Positions 1-34,948 of a stretch of DNA of 64,000 bases are shown here, one piece after another. Every line of letters begins with the position of its first letter. Within the stretch, counting starts at the first letter, position 1. The position numbers were made by a program, and so were the translations under genes. Below the pieces are notes generated by a model. It was given only the letters and a program-made list of their open reading frames with translations. It ran no database searches and had not been told where the DNA came from. This DNA comes from Procambarus clarkii (Eukaryota; Arthropoda; Malacostraca; Decapoda; Cambaridae): assembly GCF_040958095.1 (NCBI RefSeq), contig NC_091160.1:42272194-42336193 (forward strand), written 5' to 3'.

Positions 1-640
1 AAATGTTGCTGTTTATTATTTTAATCTATATATCATTTATCTGATGGAAGCAAAATTAATTACCTGAATTAATCTTTATTTATCTGATGGCCACCATCTC
101 CAGTTGCCTCAATAAGGTGCTTATCAAATGCACTCTTATATATGATAAGACATCCACAAGCTTGGAATTCACTTTAATCAAATTCACTAACATCAAGTTT
201 GTTTATTTTTTAATGACAAAATATTGTAATACAGTATAAATAACATTTTAAAGTTCTAGACTAGTCCTGGCAGTGATCAAGTAATTGGCTTTAAATGGAT
301 GACATTAAAGCAGTTTATGTAAACTGATTTAATACAATAATGTTTGCAATAAAATAATAATCTTATATTGTTTCCTTTACTGTAATTTGTTACCATGTCA
401 CTAGTCAAATAGTCCTAGCAATAAAGTGCGTACACATAACTGTATATCCTATCGCCTTAAAAAAAAAAATAAACTGGTTCAGCATGGGCAATGATTGGTC
501 AGTACTCTGAAGACACTGGTCTGCAGGCAGCCAGTCAATGACCACGCTGTTAACTACCTGGGGCTAATTTTAGATGGACCTACAAAAGGCCATATTACAT
601 AAAGGCCATTGCCTGGCCAATCATTGAACTCAACACCTCT
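1..640. other. Intergenic AT-rich DNA, no gene seen
   Basis: No convincing reading frame, RNA gene or repeat structure is visible. The stretch lies beyond the 3' end of the PBK gene. A short A-run sits near 460. Confidence 0.6.
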
Positions 641-659
641 CCAGGATATTTATCTTATC

Positions 660-905
660 TTCTAATGACTCCAACTGGAAATTGAGTACCCAAATGAGCC
701 ACAGACACATTAGAAAAAACTTTTTCCGTGTCAGAGTAGCTAATCATTGGAATGCATTAGAAAGTGATGTGAGGGAGGCTGACTCCATAGTTTCAAAGGT
801 AGATATGATAGAGCTCAATAAGCTCAGGAACCTGTACACCAGTAGATTGACAGATAAGAGGCAGGAACAACGAGCCAAAACTTATCCCCCCCCCCCAACC
901 TCTGG
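660..905 (+). mobile_element. LINE 3'-end fragment (CR1/L2-like)
   Basis: The translation includes RHIRKNFFRVRVANHWNALE, the C-terminal tail that ends CR1/L2-like reverse transcriptase ORFs (FFxxRVVNxWNxL). A better copy at 15925-16330 aligns along its length, including the non-coding end with 'gtacaccagt.gattgacag'. Only the last part of the ORF and the 3' UTR remain, as expected of 5' truncation. Confidence 0.7.
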
Positions 906-927
906 TTGGTATTGCAATGGATCCAAA

Positions 928-1062
928 CCACTTGGGCTGAACGGTAGAGCGACGGTCTCTTGTCATGTAGGTCTGCATTCAATCCCCAACCATCCAAGTG
1001 GTTAGGCACCATTCTAACCCAGTTCCACCCCAAATCCTTATCCTGACTCCCTCCAAGTGCAA
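928..1062 (+). mobile_element. tRNA-derived SINE, partial copy
   Basis: The sequence has a tRNA-like head (GGTAGAGCGACGG, then a box B-like TTCAATCCCCAACC near 978-991), followed by a conserved non-tRNA body containing 'aatccttatcctgac'. The same order occurs at 10395-10580 (plus strand) and 19372-19500 (minus strand). Three dispersed copies with one shared body identify a SINE and not a tRNA gene. Confidence 0.65.
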
Positions 1063-1308
1063 TATACAGACAGACTCTTGGTGTCCTACTTCTGTATCAT
1101 ATCCACTTGTGCCATCTTGTAACTTAATTGAGAATATATATTTTGGATTATTGCTTCAATGGCCATTTGTATGGTTGTCATAAAAAGTTACTTTAGTTGT
1201 TGGACTCAACTCACTTTGGTGTTAAGTGTCCAAGATTTTGACACCACTTAATGAGGTTGTTGACCACCTCAATAACAAATATTTTAAGATCTAAGCTCAG
1301 ATCTTAAA

Positions 1309-2149
1309 TTAAGGGGGCGTCTGGTTGGCATCTGGGTCCAAAAATGCAAAAATGAAAACTCGTTCGATTTCAATGAAACTTTTTTGACAAGTTCTATATG
1401 AAAAGTGTTTCATCTGGTCCAAGTTTCAGCATCGTAGCATAAATAGGAAGGGAGAAAAAAAATATTGAAGTACTGTAGTTGTGAAAATTACAGTATGCAA
1501 AAATGGTCAAAATCGATTATCAATCGAAAGTGTCAACTGAAATCATAGCTACGACTCTTTGCTATCACAATAGCATATATTAAACAAATATTATAATTAG
1601 TTTAATTGGAAAAACAATTTAAGAAAAAAAAAAAACATTTTTTTTTTTTTTTTAATATTTTTTTTTTTTTTTTTCGGGCGATTTGCATCAAACTTACACA
1701 CCTGACTGTACGTAAGCCTATCTGTAAGGATGCCAATTTTGGAGAAAATTGGTTGATGTCAACCTCAGCCACAGATTTTAGAACCTTAGACTTTATTCAT
1801 TTCTGTTTTTTTTTCAATTGACACAAACGTTTACAAAACTGATTCCTTTTTCATTCAATTTACATGAAACTTACACAGTATATGTAGAGGGCATGTCTCT
1901 ACATTGGGGGCTTTCATTTTTCTCTAAGTTCATTTATTGATTTTATAATAGCAATAAACATGCCATATTTGCAAAAAATTTTTGGGGAACTTTGAACATT
2001 TGTATTAGGAAAACTAAAGATGTTTTGGAAATTCTAAAGCCCCAAATCCTTTATTATATGCTAATGTGTCAGAAAAGTGTCAGAGAATAATTATATCTGA
2101 AACGTGTGTTCTGAAGTGTGGACTTGAAAATGTGTAAAAAACGTTGGGG

Positions 2150-2208
<59 letters not shown>

Positions 2209-2331
2209 TTTTCTATTTACGCTGCAGTACTGAAACTTGGGACAATTTAAGCACTTTTCATATACAACTAGAAAATTAATATTGGTTGACATTGAACAAC
2301 TTTCATCTATAATCCTCTGACGCCCCCTTAA
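1309..2331. mobile_element. Candidate DNA transposon/MITE with 13-bp inverted termini
   Basis: The ends are perfect inverted repeats: TTAAGGGGGCGTC at 1309-1321 and GACGCCCCCTTAA at 2319-2331. The interior of about 1 kb is AT-rich, has no credible transposase and contains long A and T runs (an A-run of about 53 at 2152-2204). The TTAA next to a purine-rich terminus recalls TTAA-targeting superfamilies such as Kolobok or piggyBac, which is inference. Inverted similarity (AAGATCTA, GAGCT) continues outside the TTAA, so the true ends may lie further out. Confidence 0.5.
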
Positions 2332-3011
2332 GCTCTGCTAGATCTTGAGATCTAGCATGATAAGGTCTTTGAATTTTGAAGTTGGAATAGTTTGTGTAAC
2401 ACTGTTTAGTCATACCAGTCAGTGTGTGTTGATTTGCCTGCCTGCTTTGTCCACAGCTTAGAACAAAAATGACAACATTTGCCCTGATAATTTGTATTTG
2501 TCTATATAGTACTGGAATAGTTATATATATACAAATAAATATCTTGCTAAATACAATAGAAAAAAATACTGTACTTTTAAACTTACATATTGCAATAAAA
2601 AATAAGGGACTTGATATGATAAAGTTAACCAAAGAAATAATGTGGGAATGAAAGCATAGTGGAGATGTTATGAAGAATGTATGATAATTTATAAAATGTT
2701 GAAGAATATACATAATAATGCAATGAAGGGTGACAGGTGGAAAAAAAAACTAAATTAAAATTTACAGCTAATATGATTAAAAGGTATATTGATGAATTAA
2801 CAAGTGTGTAATTGAATGCACACATGCATGTGTACGTATACAAGAGTGTACAAGCACTATTTGCCTCGTGCTTAGAAACATTCATATTTGGCTTCTCACT
2901 ATATTACAACAAGGCACTGTGAGCAATGAAACCTTACAAATTATAGAACAATATTTTTTATCAACACGATTAAGACAAACATTTTCTCAAGTTTCATATT
3001 TCCTTTCATTT

Positions 3012-26309
<23,298 letters not shown>

Positions 26310-26612
26310 TTTAATCTGTAATTTTATTGGAAAATGTAGACTATAAATAAACCTATTTTTAAAAAGATGGTGGCCCTCAGGTAAATTCAGGTAAAATCAA
26401 ACACTTAACAAGCTGAACTGCATTAATCAAACATGATTTATATGCTCTCTGAAACATCAAATAATACCCAACAAACCACTGGAACATTATCTAACACAGT
26501 GCACAGTTACAAACCCATTAAGATCTTAACTTAGATTCAACAGAGCAGAAGTTGTTGTTAAACACATATGGCAAAATCTTACTAAAGCGACCATACGAGT
26601 CATAAATACATA

Positions 26613-26613
26613 A

Positions 26614-26677
<64 letters not shown>
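26613..26677. repeat. (AC)n(A)n microsatellite
   Basis: About 14 AC units followed by about 33 A, located 300 bp upstream of the PBK start codon. Confidence 0.9.
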
Positions 26678-26679
<2 letters not shown>

Positions 26680-26680
<1 letters not shown>

Positions 26681-27420
26681 ATGCCAATTTGAATGTTTTC
26701 ATTACAATCAAAATAGCATGACATGAGTTTAGCATAATCTGCAGTGGGAAACAGCCACACTCTGATTTGCCAAAAAAACAACTGGCACCTCAAACAATTG
26801 AAAACATATTTAATCTCTTTAAATGACCTCAATCAAATTTATAGGGTTGCTCAAACTGGTCCAAAGCCATTTGAGGCAGCCAATATGATTTGTAATTGGT
26901 GCCCGATTTATAGTGTCATTATTTAACATTTCACAGCATTCATCCAAGGCACCATTCTACTGGTGGCCAACACATCTGCATCATTAAACTCGCCTTCTGT
27001 GTGCTTTGCCGCACAAGACCTGCCTGTAACGCAACACAAGATAAACAATCCTTTGTAGGCTTTCAAGCTCCTCGGTGAATAATAATAATAATAATAATAA
27101 ATTTATTTGAAAAGTTACAAATATGATACAGCAGTTTAATACTGTAATTGTTAAGAGAGTATGTATACAGTATTTAATAAGTCCACTAATACGCAAAACA
27201 TTTCAGGCACAACTTTAAATAATTCAGTTAAGCTAATGAGAGGTTTGATGGAGTGGATATTTAATAATACCAAACAAGAAATAAGCTAACATATACATTG
27301 TACAAATATTCACGACCACTAGCCAAGCTGCTACTGTATCATATCTGTTTCATTATAGGGGATTTTTCCCCTATAATTAGTAATTGATAATAATTTATTG
27401 TGTTGGGGGGGCCAGTAAGT
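26680..27420. other. Upstream of PBK exon 1; LINE-tail fragment at 27080-27240
   Basis: Mostly featureless. An (AAT)n tract at 27077-27100 is followed by 'ttacaaatatgat' and 'actaatacgcaaaacatttcaggca', a diverged minus-strand copy of the LINE/SINE tail seen elsewhere as CCCGAAACGC..TAGTGG. Confidence 0.5.
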
Positions 27421-27424
27421 CAGT

Positions 27425-27770
27425 GTATTCATACACGTTAGGCTTTTATTGATGTACCCCCCCCCCAGGTCAAATTACTGACTCTATCCAGGATGCAACC
27501 CCATAACAAGCTAACTCCTAAGTACCCACTTACTGCTAGGTGAACAGGTGCATTAGGTGAAAAGAAATGTGCCCAGTCATGTCTGTCTTGCCCAGGATTT
27601 AAACCCAGAATGTCTAACTGTGCGTCAAAAATGAACCCGACGGTATTCCCCGAACCTTGCATATCACTATTTGCCCGATATTTGCATATCGGGATTTGCC
27701 CGAAACGCTACGCGTACTAGTGGCTGTACAAGAATGTAACAACTCTTGTATATATCTCAAAAAAAAAAAC
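27425..27770. repeat. SINE-like fragments with LINE-type tail
   Basis: Positions 27425-27640 ('gcaaccccataacaagctaac', 'tacccacttactgctaggtgaacag') recur at 28500-28960 and 30600-30760. Positions 27690-27770 are the GCCCGAAACGCTACGCGTAC..TGTACAAGAATGTAACAACTC tail with an A-run. Two families are joined here. Confidence 0.6.
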
Positions 27771-28496
27771 ACAAACAAGGATCAGCTGTTTCAATCCTTG
27801 ACAAACCCAAGTGTAGGCCTGACAACAGGAAACACTTTTTCACCCACAGGGTTATAAACCCATGGAACTGCCCACCCGCTGAAGCCGTTAATGCCAAAAC
27901 TGTGTAAGGAAAAGTCAAGGTCTCGATAACCTAGAGAAGATCATGAAGGCAAATGGGGGGAGGACCTCTGACAAGCTGCCGGCTTCCTGTCCTAGTCGAG
28001 GCCCCTAATGTTAATGGCCCTCAGGTAAATCAGATGCTGAAAATATTGGATACAAATATTTCCACCAAATGTTCATTTATAAATAACTGCCACATTAACA
28101 TAGGTATTTGTGGTATATATCCAGAAGCTACTCTTATGTTTTTGGTTTAATTTTACTGATTGATGCAGAAGATGGAGGTTTATTAAATTGCTAATGTTCG
28201 GAGACCAGCAACTTTACCCTAGTCTTGCCTTAAGTAACTTAATAATCACAGGATTATGTACACATTTTCAAATTATCTTTTCAATAATTACTTAATGCTT
28301 ATTTTGACTATACAGTATAGTATATTGTTGGGTTCATGAAAAATAATTACAGTACTGCATTAATAAATATGCAGATACAGCTAGCACAGGGAACGTCTAG
28401 ACCAGGCACCACCTAACCCATTGTATGTATTATGAATACATACAGCACATTGTTCCCGAGAAGAACAGAAATGGTGAACCTATTTCCTATCAGCCA

Positions 28497-28960
28497 ACAG
28501 TAAGTAGGTACAGTACTCAGGAGTAAGTCAGCTTGTTGTGAGGTTGCATCCTGGGACGGGTCAGTAGTTCCACCCTGGAGACACATCGATATAAACCTAA
28601 TGTGTATATATACAATGATTGCCTGTCCCCGATAATGAATTATTATTATTAATAATAATAATTCATTGTCAGGGGACGGGAAGCCAGAGTGTATTCATAC
28701 CCGTCAGGATTATATCGAGGTGTCCCCCAGGATGAAACCCTACAACAACCTGACTAAACTTCTGAGTACCTACTTACTGCTAGGTGAACAGCAGTATTAG
28801 GTGAAAGGAAATGTACTAGTACAGGTGTGTCCAACCATTTGGACCAACTAGTCCAACTCAGCTGCTCCTGGCGTCCAGGTCCAACCATTTCTGTCCCGCC
28901 CGGGATTCCCGATTGTGCATCGAGAAGGAACCCGACCGTACAATACTACCGGGATCATCT
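28497..28960. repeat. Two SINE-like copies joined head to head (imperfect palindrome)
   Basis: The arms meet at AATAATTCATT-type sequence near 28640. GTACCTACTTACTGCTAGG on the right mirrors CAGTAAGTAGGTAC on the left. 'acacatcgatataaacctaatg' mirrors 'cgtcaggattatatcgaggtgt'. The arms are about 150 bp. The right copy continues to a tail with GTGCATCGAGAAGGAACCCG. Confidence 0.65.
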
Positions 28961-29243
28961 CGCTAATAATCTCTCTTGGGATTATTATTATATTATTGCA
29001 TAACAGAGAAAACAAAATACTGTACAAAGAGTACAATACTGTATAGGTTTGGAAATTTAAAATGTAAAGGAAAAATTGTAATGTATGGTTAAAAAAAAAG
29101 ATTGATGAAACAAATTATCATTATATCGGTAATTCATTTAGGGACATGAAGCCTGTATACATGTATATACTCCAGGCATGTATCAAGGTCAAATGTTGCA
29201 TTACTCAGCCTTCCCAGGATGCTGCCCACATGTTCCTGAACTA

Positions 29244-30440
29244 TAATAATAATAATAATAATATACTATTTAGGAAAAGTACATACATAGATGCAAAGTT
29301 ACAAACATTCAGATTATTTATAGACAGAGCTAGTACATACAAATACCTAAAGCCACTAATATGCAGAGCATTTCGGGCAAGGTGTGGAAGGAAAAAACTT
29401 AAGACTAAAACTTAATAATAATTGAGCTTAAAGTATAAATTCGATTGAAAGAAAAAATAAAAGATGAAAAAGGGGGGAACATGGTAGAAAATGGCCAATA
29501 AACAAGTTGGTCAACAAACAGCATTGTTTAAAAATAGTAAGACATGGGTTAACATTTAAGGGTAAGGTAGGTTACATGGAGTTAATTAGGTAGTACTTAG
29601 TTTTACTCTTAAACTGGTTGGGAGAGGCACAGTCTTTAATGTGATTGGGAAGGTCATTCCACATTCTGGGTCCCTTGAGTTGTAGAGCATTTCTATTTTG
29701 GTTAAGGCGCACTCTTGGAATATCAAATAGGTACAGTATTTGTTTCTGGTGTGATGCTCATGGGTTCTGTTACAACCTTCTAAATAGCTTTTAAGGTCAG
29801 GATTGACATTACAGTTCAGGGTTTTAAATATATTGAGTACACATGAGAGAATGTGCAGTGACTTAATATCTAACATATTCAGAGATTTGAGTAAGGGTAC
29901 CGAGTGCTGTCTGGGGCCAGAGTTAGATATTGTTCTAATAGCAGCTTTGTGTTGAGTAATTAGAGGACGTAAATGATTTTGGGTAGTAGAACCCCAAGCA
30001 CAAATACCATAGTTGAGATATGGATAGATGAGGGAGTAATAGAGTCACCAGGGCAGGGCGGGGTACATAATATCTGATCTTAGAAAGAATGCCAACAGTT
30101 TTAGAAACTTTTTTTGCTATATTTAGAATGTGTCCCTGGAAATTCAGCTTGTTATCAATGAGGACACCAAGGAATTTACCATCAACTTTACTACTGATTT
30201 GTATATTGTTTATTCTTAGATTAATTTCATTAGAGGATTTATTACCAAACAAAATATAGAAAGTTTTGTCAATGTTAAGAGTCAGTTTGTTGGCAGTTAG
30301 CCAAAGATGGACTTTATTTAGTTCAGTATTCACTGTGACATTTAGAGCAAGAGGGTCAGGACAGAGGGTCAGGACTGGAGAAAATGAAAGTTGTCATCAG
30401 CAAATAAGATTGATACATGTTTAATGCTAGGTAAACAGGT
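29244..30440 (-). mobile_element. 5'-truncated LINE, reverse transcriptase C-terminal half
   Basis: The minus strand encodes a decayed RT: an FADDNF-like catalytic box near 30395-30415, then LWLTANKLTLNIDKT, FLGVLIDNKLNFQGHI and KVSKTVGILSKIRYYVPRPAL. After a break follows LDIKSLHILSCVLNIFKTLN and RTHEHHTRNKY. The 3' end has the CCCGAAATGC tail and (AAT)n. The same family occurs at 31640-33700 (plus), 35270-36250 (plus) and 44687-46180 (minus). I can place it only in the jockey/L2-type supergroup. Confidence 0.85.
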
Positions 30441-30449
30441 GCATGAGGT

Positions 30450-30600
30450 GAATGGAACCTTGCCCAAAACGCTCTGCGTACTAGTGGCTTTAGATATTGT
30501 ATGTATTACCGCTATCTTTAAATCAAACAGAATGTTCGTACTGTAACTCTACAACTGTGTCTCTGAATGTACTTTTCCTAAATAAATTATTATTATTATT
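30450..30600 (+). mobile_element. LINE 3'-tail fragment
   Basis: The tail GCCCAAAACGCTCTGCGTAC..AGTGGCTTTAGATATTGTATG ends in AAATAAATTATTATTATT. It is in opposite orientation to the neighbouring 29244-30440 copy. Confidence 0.65.
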
Positions 30601-30801
30601 ATTAGTCCCACTTGGGATCTAATCCCGGGATTCCCGATTGTAAGAACAGAAGCCTGTTAAGGTTTATTGAGGGACACCACTAACTTCAGGGCACCTATGA
30701 ATCGCTAGGTGAACAGACGCATTAGGTTATAGGAAACAACTTGGGGATCCAGACATTATCTTGAGGGACGCCGCCTATACTACGAGACCCATGTATCCTA
30801 C

Positions 30802-30927
30802 CTGAGGGTCCACAGACATACGAGGCCCATCACAGGAGCAACAGGTGGGAGGCCCATCAGAAGAGCAACAGGTGGGAGGAGGCCCATCAGAAGAGCAACA
30901 GGTGGGAGGCGGCCCATCAGAAGACAT
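30802..30927 (-). CDS. Candidate upstream exon in frame with PBK exon 1 (speculative)
   Basis: On the minus strand AACATG opens a frame of 42 codons: MSSDGPPPTCC units repeated (27-30 bp period), then PRMSVDPQ, ending at CAG|GTAGGA, a plausible donor. Spliced to the acceptor upstream of PBK exon 1 (26315) the frame continues IK-MAEFKTP, which would give a 365-residue isoform. Known PBK proteins lack such an extension, and the hAT-like end at 30939 lies only 12 bp away. A chance repeat ORF or a 5' UTR exon are both possible. Confidence 0.25.
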
Positions 30928-31107
30928 GTTTACGTCGTCACGGTTGCCAGATCCCAATTGCTAAAAGTAGCGGCTGACGGTCAAAAAGTAGCGAATTTGC
31001 AAGTAGAGTAGCCCAATTTTTTGTTTAGTCAAATCGAATCAAATCAAATGTTTATTCAGGTAAAAGTACATACATACAAGATGAGTTACAAACATAATGT
31101 TAGATTT

Positions 31108-31371
31108 CTAGATAGCGACAGTACATACAGACAGACTACATTCAAATTTAGTAAGTTTATCTTCCTTCTTTGATAGAACAGACTTGATGCTCATCTGCTG
31201 ATGACTTACCTCCGATATATTTTGTCTGTGTTTTAATGTTTCACTGTGTTTCTTTAAACCACTTCTATTAGCTCTTATCTCAGTTCTACAAACTTTACAA
31301 TATGCCTTATTTCCATCTTCTTTAACTTCAGCCAACCACTTTTCAAACACGGGATCCTTAAGCCAGGACAT
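31108..31371 (-). pseudogene. N-terminal zinc finger of a hAT-like transposase
   Basis: This 87-residue frame starts MSWLKDPVFEKWLAEV. It contains C25-x2-C28 and H42-x5-H48 (YCKVCRTEIR, LKKHSETLKH), the BED/TTF-like DNA-binding finger found at the N-terminus of hAT-type proteins. The catalytic domain is missing, so it is a remnant. A domesticated small protein cannot be excluded. Confidence 0.55.
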
Positions 31372-31639
31372 CTGAAACCCTTTCTGGTATTTAGACTACT
31401 TCCCCATTTTACACTTCTTTATCTTAACACTTAAGCAAATTCTAAAAGTAACAGCGGTAACTTCTTTTCTATATGCGGTAACTTGTGTCGAACTATCCTT
31501 CTGGAGGTCAGAGCCACACTAACAATGCAAGCACAGATGAAGCTGCCAAGTTCCCTGTATGCTAATCCGCTCTAACGACAGTCATTCGATTCTTGGAAAC
31601 ACCTAAAGAGAAACCTAATATTTACAGTAGGCAACAGTG

Positions 31640-33700
31640 GGAGGTCACTTAACATAGGTCACTAATTAACAAACTCACCCTTAACATTGACAAAACGTTT
31701 TATATTCTGTTTGGCAATAAATCCTCTAATCAGATAAATCTCAAAATAAACAATACCCAAATTTGTAACAAATTAGACGGCAAATTCCTTGGCGTTCTCA
31801 TCGACCACAAGCTGAATTTCCGATTGATTGATTGATGAAGATTAAGCCACCCAAAAGGTGGCACGGGCATGAATAGCCCGTAAGTGGTTTTAAGCCATTC
31901 CCAGTATCAAGAGCTGATACTGGAGATCTGTGGAGGTGCAAATGCACCCTGCGTGATGGGAGATGTCTCCCTTGTGAATGTGTTAAGATGAAGATGAAGC
32001 CACCCAAAAGGTGGCACGGGCATGAATTGGTAAGTGGTGGCCCTTTTGAGCCATCACCAGTATCAATAGATGATACTGGAGATCTGTGGAGGTGCGACTG
32101 CACCCAGCGTGACGGGAGATGTCTCCCGTGTTTTAAACAGAAGATGAAGATGAAGCCACCCAAAAGGTGGCTCGGGCATGAATAGCCCGTAAGAGGTGGC
32201 CCTTTTGAGCCATCACCAGTATCAATAGATGATACTACAGATCTGTGGAGGTGCGACTGCAACCTGCGTGACGGGAGATGTCTCCCGGACCAAATGGTGT
32301 AATGAGTAAAGAGAGAGAGAAGATTAAGCCACCCAAAAGGTGGCTTGGACATGAATAGCCCATAAGTGGTGGCCCTTTTGAGCCATTTCCAGTATCAATA
32401 GATAATACTGGAGATCTGTGGAGGTGCGACTGCACCCTGCGTGACGGGAAATGTCTCCCGTGGATGAGTAGATTGATGATTGATGATTGATTTTGCCCGA
32501 AACGCATTGCGTAATAGTGGCTTTAGGCATTGTATGTACTAGCTCTATCTATATATCAATCCATTAATGTAACATCACTTGTATGTATATACCTTACCTG
32601 AATAAACATCTGAATCTGAATCTGAATCTGAAGATTAAGCCACCCAAGAGGTGGCACGGGCATGAATAGCCCGTAAGTTGTGGCCCTTTCGAGCCATTAC
32701 CAGTATCAAAAGATGATACTGGAGATCTGTGGAGGCGCAACTGCACCCTGCGTGACGGGAGATGTCTCCCGGACCAAGTGGTGACCAAATGGTGCTGAAT
32801 TTCCAGGGACACATTCTAAATATATCAAAAAAAGTTTCAAAAACTGTTGGCATTCTTTCTAAGATCAGATATTATGTACCCCGCCCTGCCCTGGTGACTC
32901 TATTACTCCCTCATCTATCCATATCTCAACTATGGTATTTGTGCTTGGGGTTCTACTACCCAAAATCATTTACGTCCTCTAATTACCCAACACAAAGCTG
33001 CTATTAGGAAAATATCCAACTCTGGCCCCAGACATCACTCGGTACCCTTACTCAAATCTCTGAATATGTTAGATATTAAGTCACTGCACATTCTCTCTTG
33101 TGTATTATACATATATAAAACGCTGAACTGTAATGCCAATCCTGACCTCAAAAGCTTCATTGAAGGTTGTAACAGAACCCATGAGCACCACACCAGAAAT
33201 AAATACAGTTTTGATATTCCTAGAGTACAACTTAATCAAACTAGAAATGCTCTACAAATCAAGGGACCCAGAATGTGGAATGACCTTCCCAACCATATTA
33301 AAGACTGTACCTCTCTCAACCAGTTTAAGATAAAAACTAAACACTACCTAATAAATTCCCTGTAACCTACCTAACTCCTCTATTGTCAACCCATGTCTGT
33401 TATTTTTTTTTAATCAACACTGTTTGTCAACCTATTGTATTGTGCTGCTTTTTCAGTCATGTTCCCTTTTTTTTTTTTTTATCTTTATTTGTATTTGTTC
33501 TCAACACTTTTTATTCTTTATGCTCAATTAGTATTAAGTTCTAGATATTAATGTTTTTCTTGCCCGAAACGCATTGTGTAATAGTGGCTTTAGGCATTGT
33601 ATGTACTAGCTCTATCTATATATCAATCCATTAATGTAACATCACTTGTATGTATATACCTTACCTGAATAAACAAATTTATTTATTTATTTATATTTAT
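31640..33700 (+). mobile_element. LINE copy interrupted by a SINE cluster
   Basis: Positions 31660-31821 encode LTLNIDKTFYILFGNKSSNQ and FLGVLIDHKLNF. The frame resumes at 32794 with NFQGHILNISKKVSKTVGIL, LDIKSLHILSCVLYIYKTLN and RTHEHHTRNKYSF. It then runs RNALQIKGPRMWNDLPNHIK to a stop near 33365. The 3' end is CCCGAAACGCATTGTGTAAT..GTGGC with TTTA/AATAAA repeats. The family is that of 29244-30440. The interruption is flanked by an 11-bp duplication. Confidence 0.9.
31822..32793 (-). mobile_element. Cluster of five SINE copies with 11-bp target duplication
   Basis: GCTGAATTTCC flanks the cluster (31811-31821 and 32794-32804). Five units of about 145 bp lie on the minus strand near 31830-31980, 31988-32140, 32145-32290, 32320-32462 and 32632-32775. 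Each has GGGAGACATCTCCCG, CTCCACAGATCTCCAGTATC and CACCTTTTGGGTGGCTT. Each ends in a different short tail, such as (TCAA)n or (ATCTTC)n. A piece of LINE tail (32490-32630) is nested between units 4 and 5. Confidence 0.85.
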
Positions 33701-34075
33701 AGACAGTACCCGGGATGAAGTATTAATGGCAATTAAGGTTGGGAAATCTACAGCCCCTGGGGAGGATTATCTTGCCTTGCGGTTACTTTTTCTTTGGGAA
33801 GTTCCTAGGATCAACGTCCCCAGGGGGTCGGTCTCTGACCTTCTGGCCTCCTGCGGTAAGTGATCTATTCAATCAAGCTGTTGGACGCTGCTGTGATTTG
33901 TACACATGACATCATAAAAAAGCATAAAAATCATCATTGAGTTTCTTAACATTAATTGCCCAACTTGTTTTTAAAGTAGCCCAAAAAGTCGCAAGTAGCG
34001 AAATTAAAAATTTGGGAGCGCAGGGCTCTGAAAAGTAGCCCAATTCGCTACTTGTAGCCCAATCTCGCATCCCTG

Positions 34076-34240
34076 GAAAGTAGCGGGGACGGCTGAAAGT
34101 AGCGGTGATGGCTGAAAGTAGCGGGGACGGCTGAAAGTAGCGTCTGACGGTCTAAAAGTAGCGGCTGACGGTCTAAAAGTAGCGGCTGACGGTCTGAAAG
34201 TAGCGAGTTTGTAATAAGAGTAGCCTAATTGTTTTTTTAG
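34076..34240. repeat. 20-21-bp tandem repeats (aaagtagcggctgacggtct)
   Basis: About six units alternate GGGGACGGCTGAAAGTAGC and GGCTGACGGTCTAAAAGTAGC. The same motif occurs once or twice at 30962-31000. It looks like the subterminal region of the hAT-like element and may be a second element end. Confidence 0.75.
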
Positions 34241-34475
34241 TGACTAGTACGGTTTTCAAAGTAATATATTTTAATACATAGAGTACTCTACACGATTTTA
34301 ATGGTTTTATGAATATTATCTCTGTATATATATAATATAAAATGTGATAATAGGATAACTTACCAATATTTGCTGTATTTATTTATTTATATACTTGTAT
34401 ATACATATAAATGTATATACAAGTATATACATACGTTTCAGGCAGGTCCTTAATCTAACAGGTAATTCATCTAGG

Positions 34476-34775
34476 TCATTTTAAGTAGGTAATTTTTAAG
34501 AAACATAATGAGTGTGGAGACCTTCCACGTCTTCCCAGTTGAAGATTATCAAGATCTTCTTCATTTGCTGCCACAGCCTCGTTTTTGTATATTGCAGACT
34601 CATATTTAAGCATTGACGTGGGTGGTTCAAATGATGAGCAACAAGATTCTTCAAGATATGTTTTGATTAAAAAGATTGATGTCAAAAGCTCACGTCTCAT
34701 TCGATTTCTCAGTTTAGTTTTCACAGACTTTACTCTCGAAAATACCCGTTCATCCAGCAAGCTGTATATTTTCAA
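34476..34775 (-). pseudogene. C-terminal fragment of a hAT-like transposase
   Basis: The frame has DERVFSRVKSVKTKLRNRMR and LLTSIFLIKTYLEESCCSSFEP. This is the pattern of the hAT C-terminal dimerisation region (short x-KT-K-RN--------L-----L). With the repeats at 34076-34240 to its left, it is probably the 3' part of a second hAT copy on the minus strand. Confidence 0.45.
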
Positions 34776-34858
34776 TGCAAACTGAGCGAGGTCAATCAGT
34801 ATGGGATCGCCAGCAGCGTTCTTGAGTTATTGCCATGGTCCGAAAGGACGATCCAGAT

Positions 34859-34861
34859 GAT

Positions 34862-34948
<87 letters not shown>

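Larger units (their letters stand above)
30939..34075 (-). mobile_element. hAT-like element with nested LINE and SINE insertions
   Basis: The left end CACGGTTGCCAGAT (30939) and the inverted right end CAGGGATGCGAGAT (34075) agree at 11 of 14 bases. Both are followed inside by AAGTAGCG and GTAGCCCAATT motifs. Near the left end a zinc-finger ORF is preserved. A LINE (31640-33700) containing a SINE cluster sits in the middle. I saw no matching 8-bp target duplication, so the boundaries are provisional. Confidence 0.5.
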
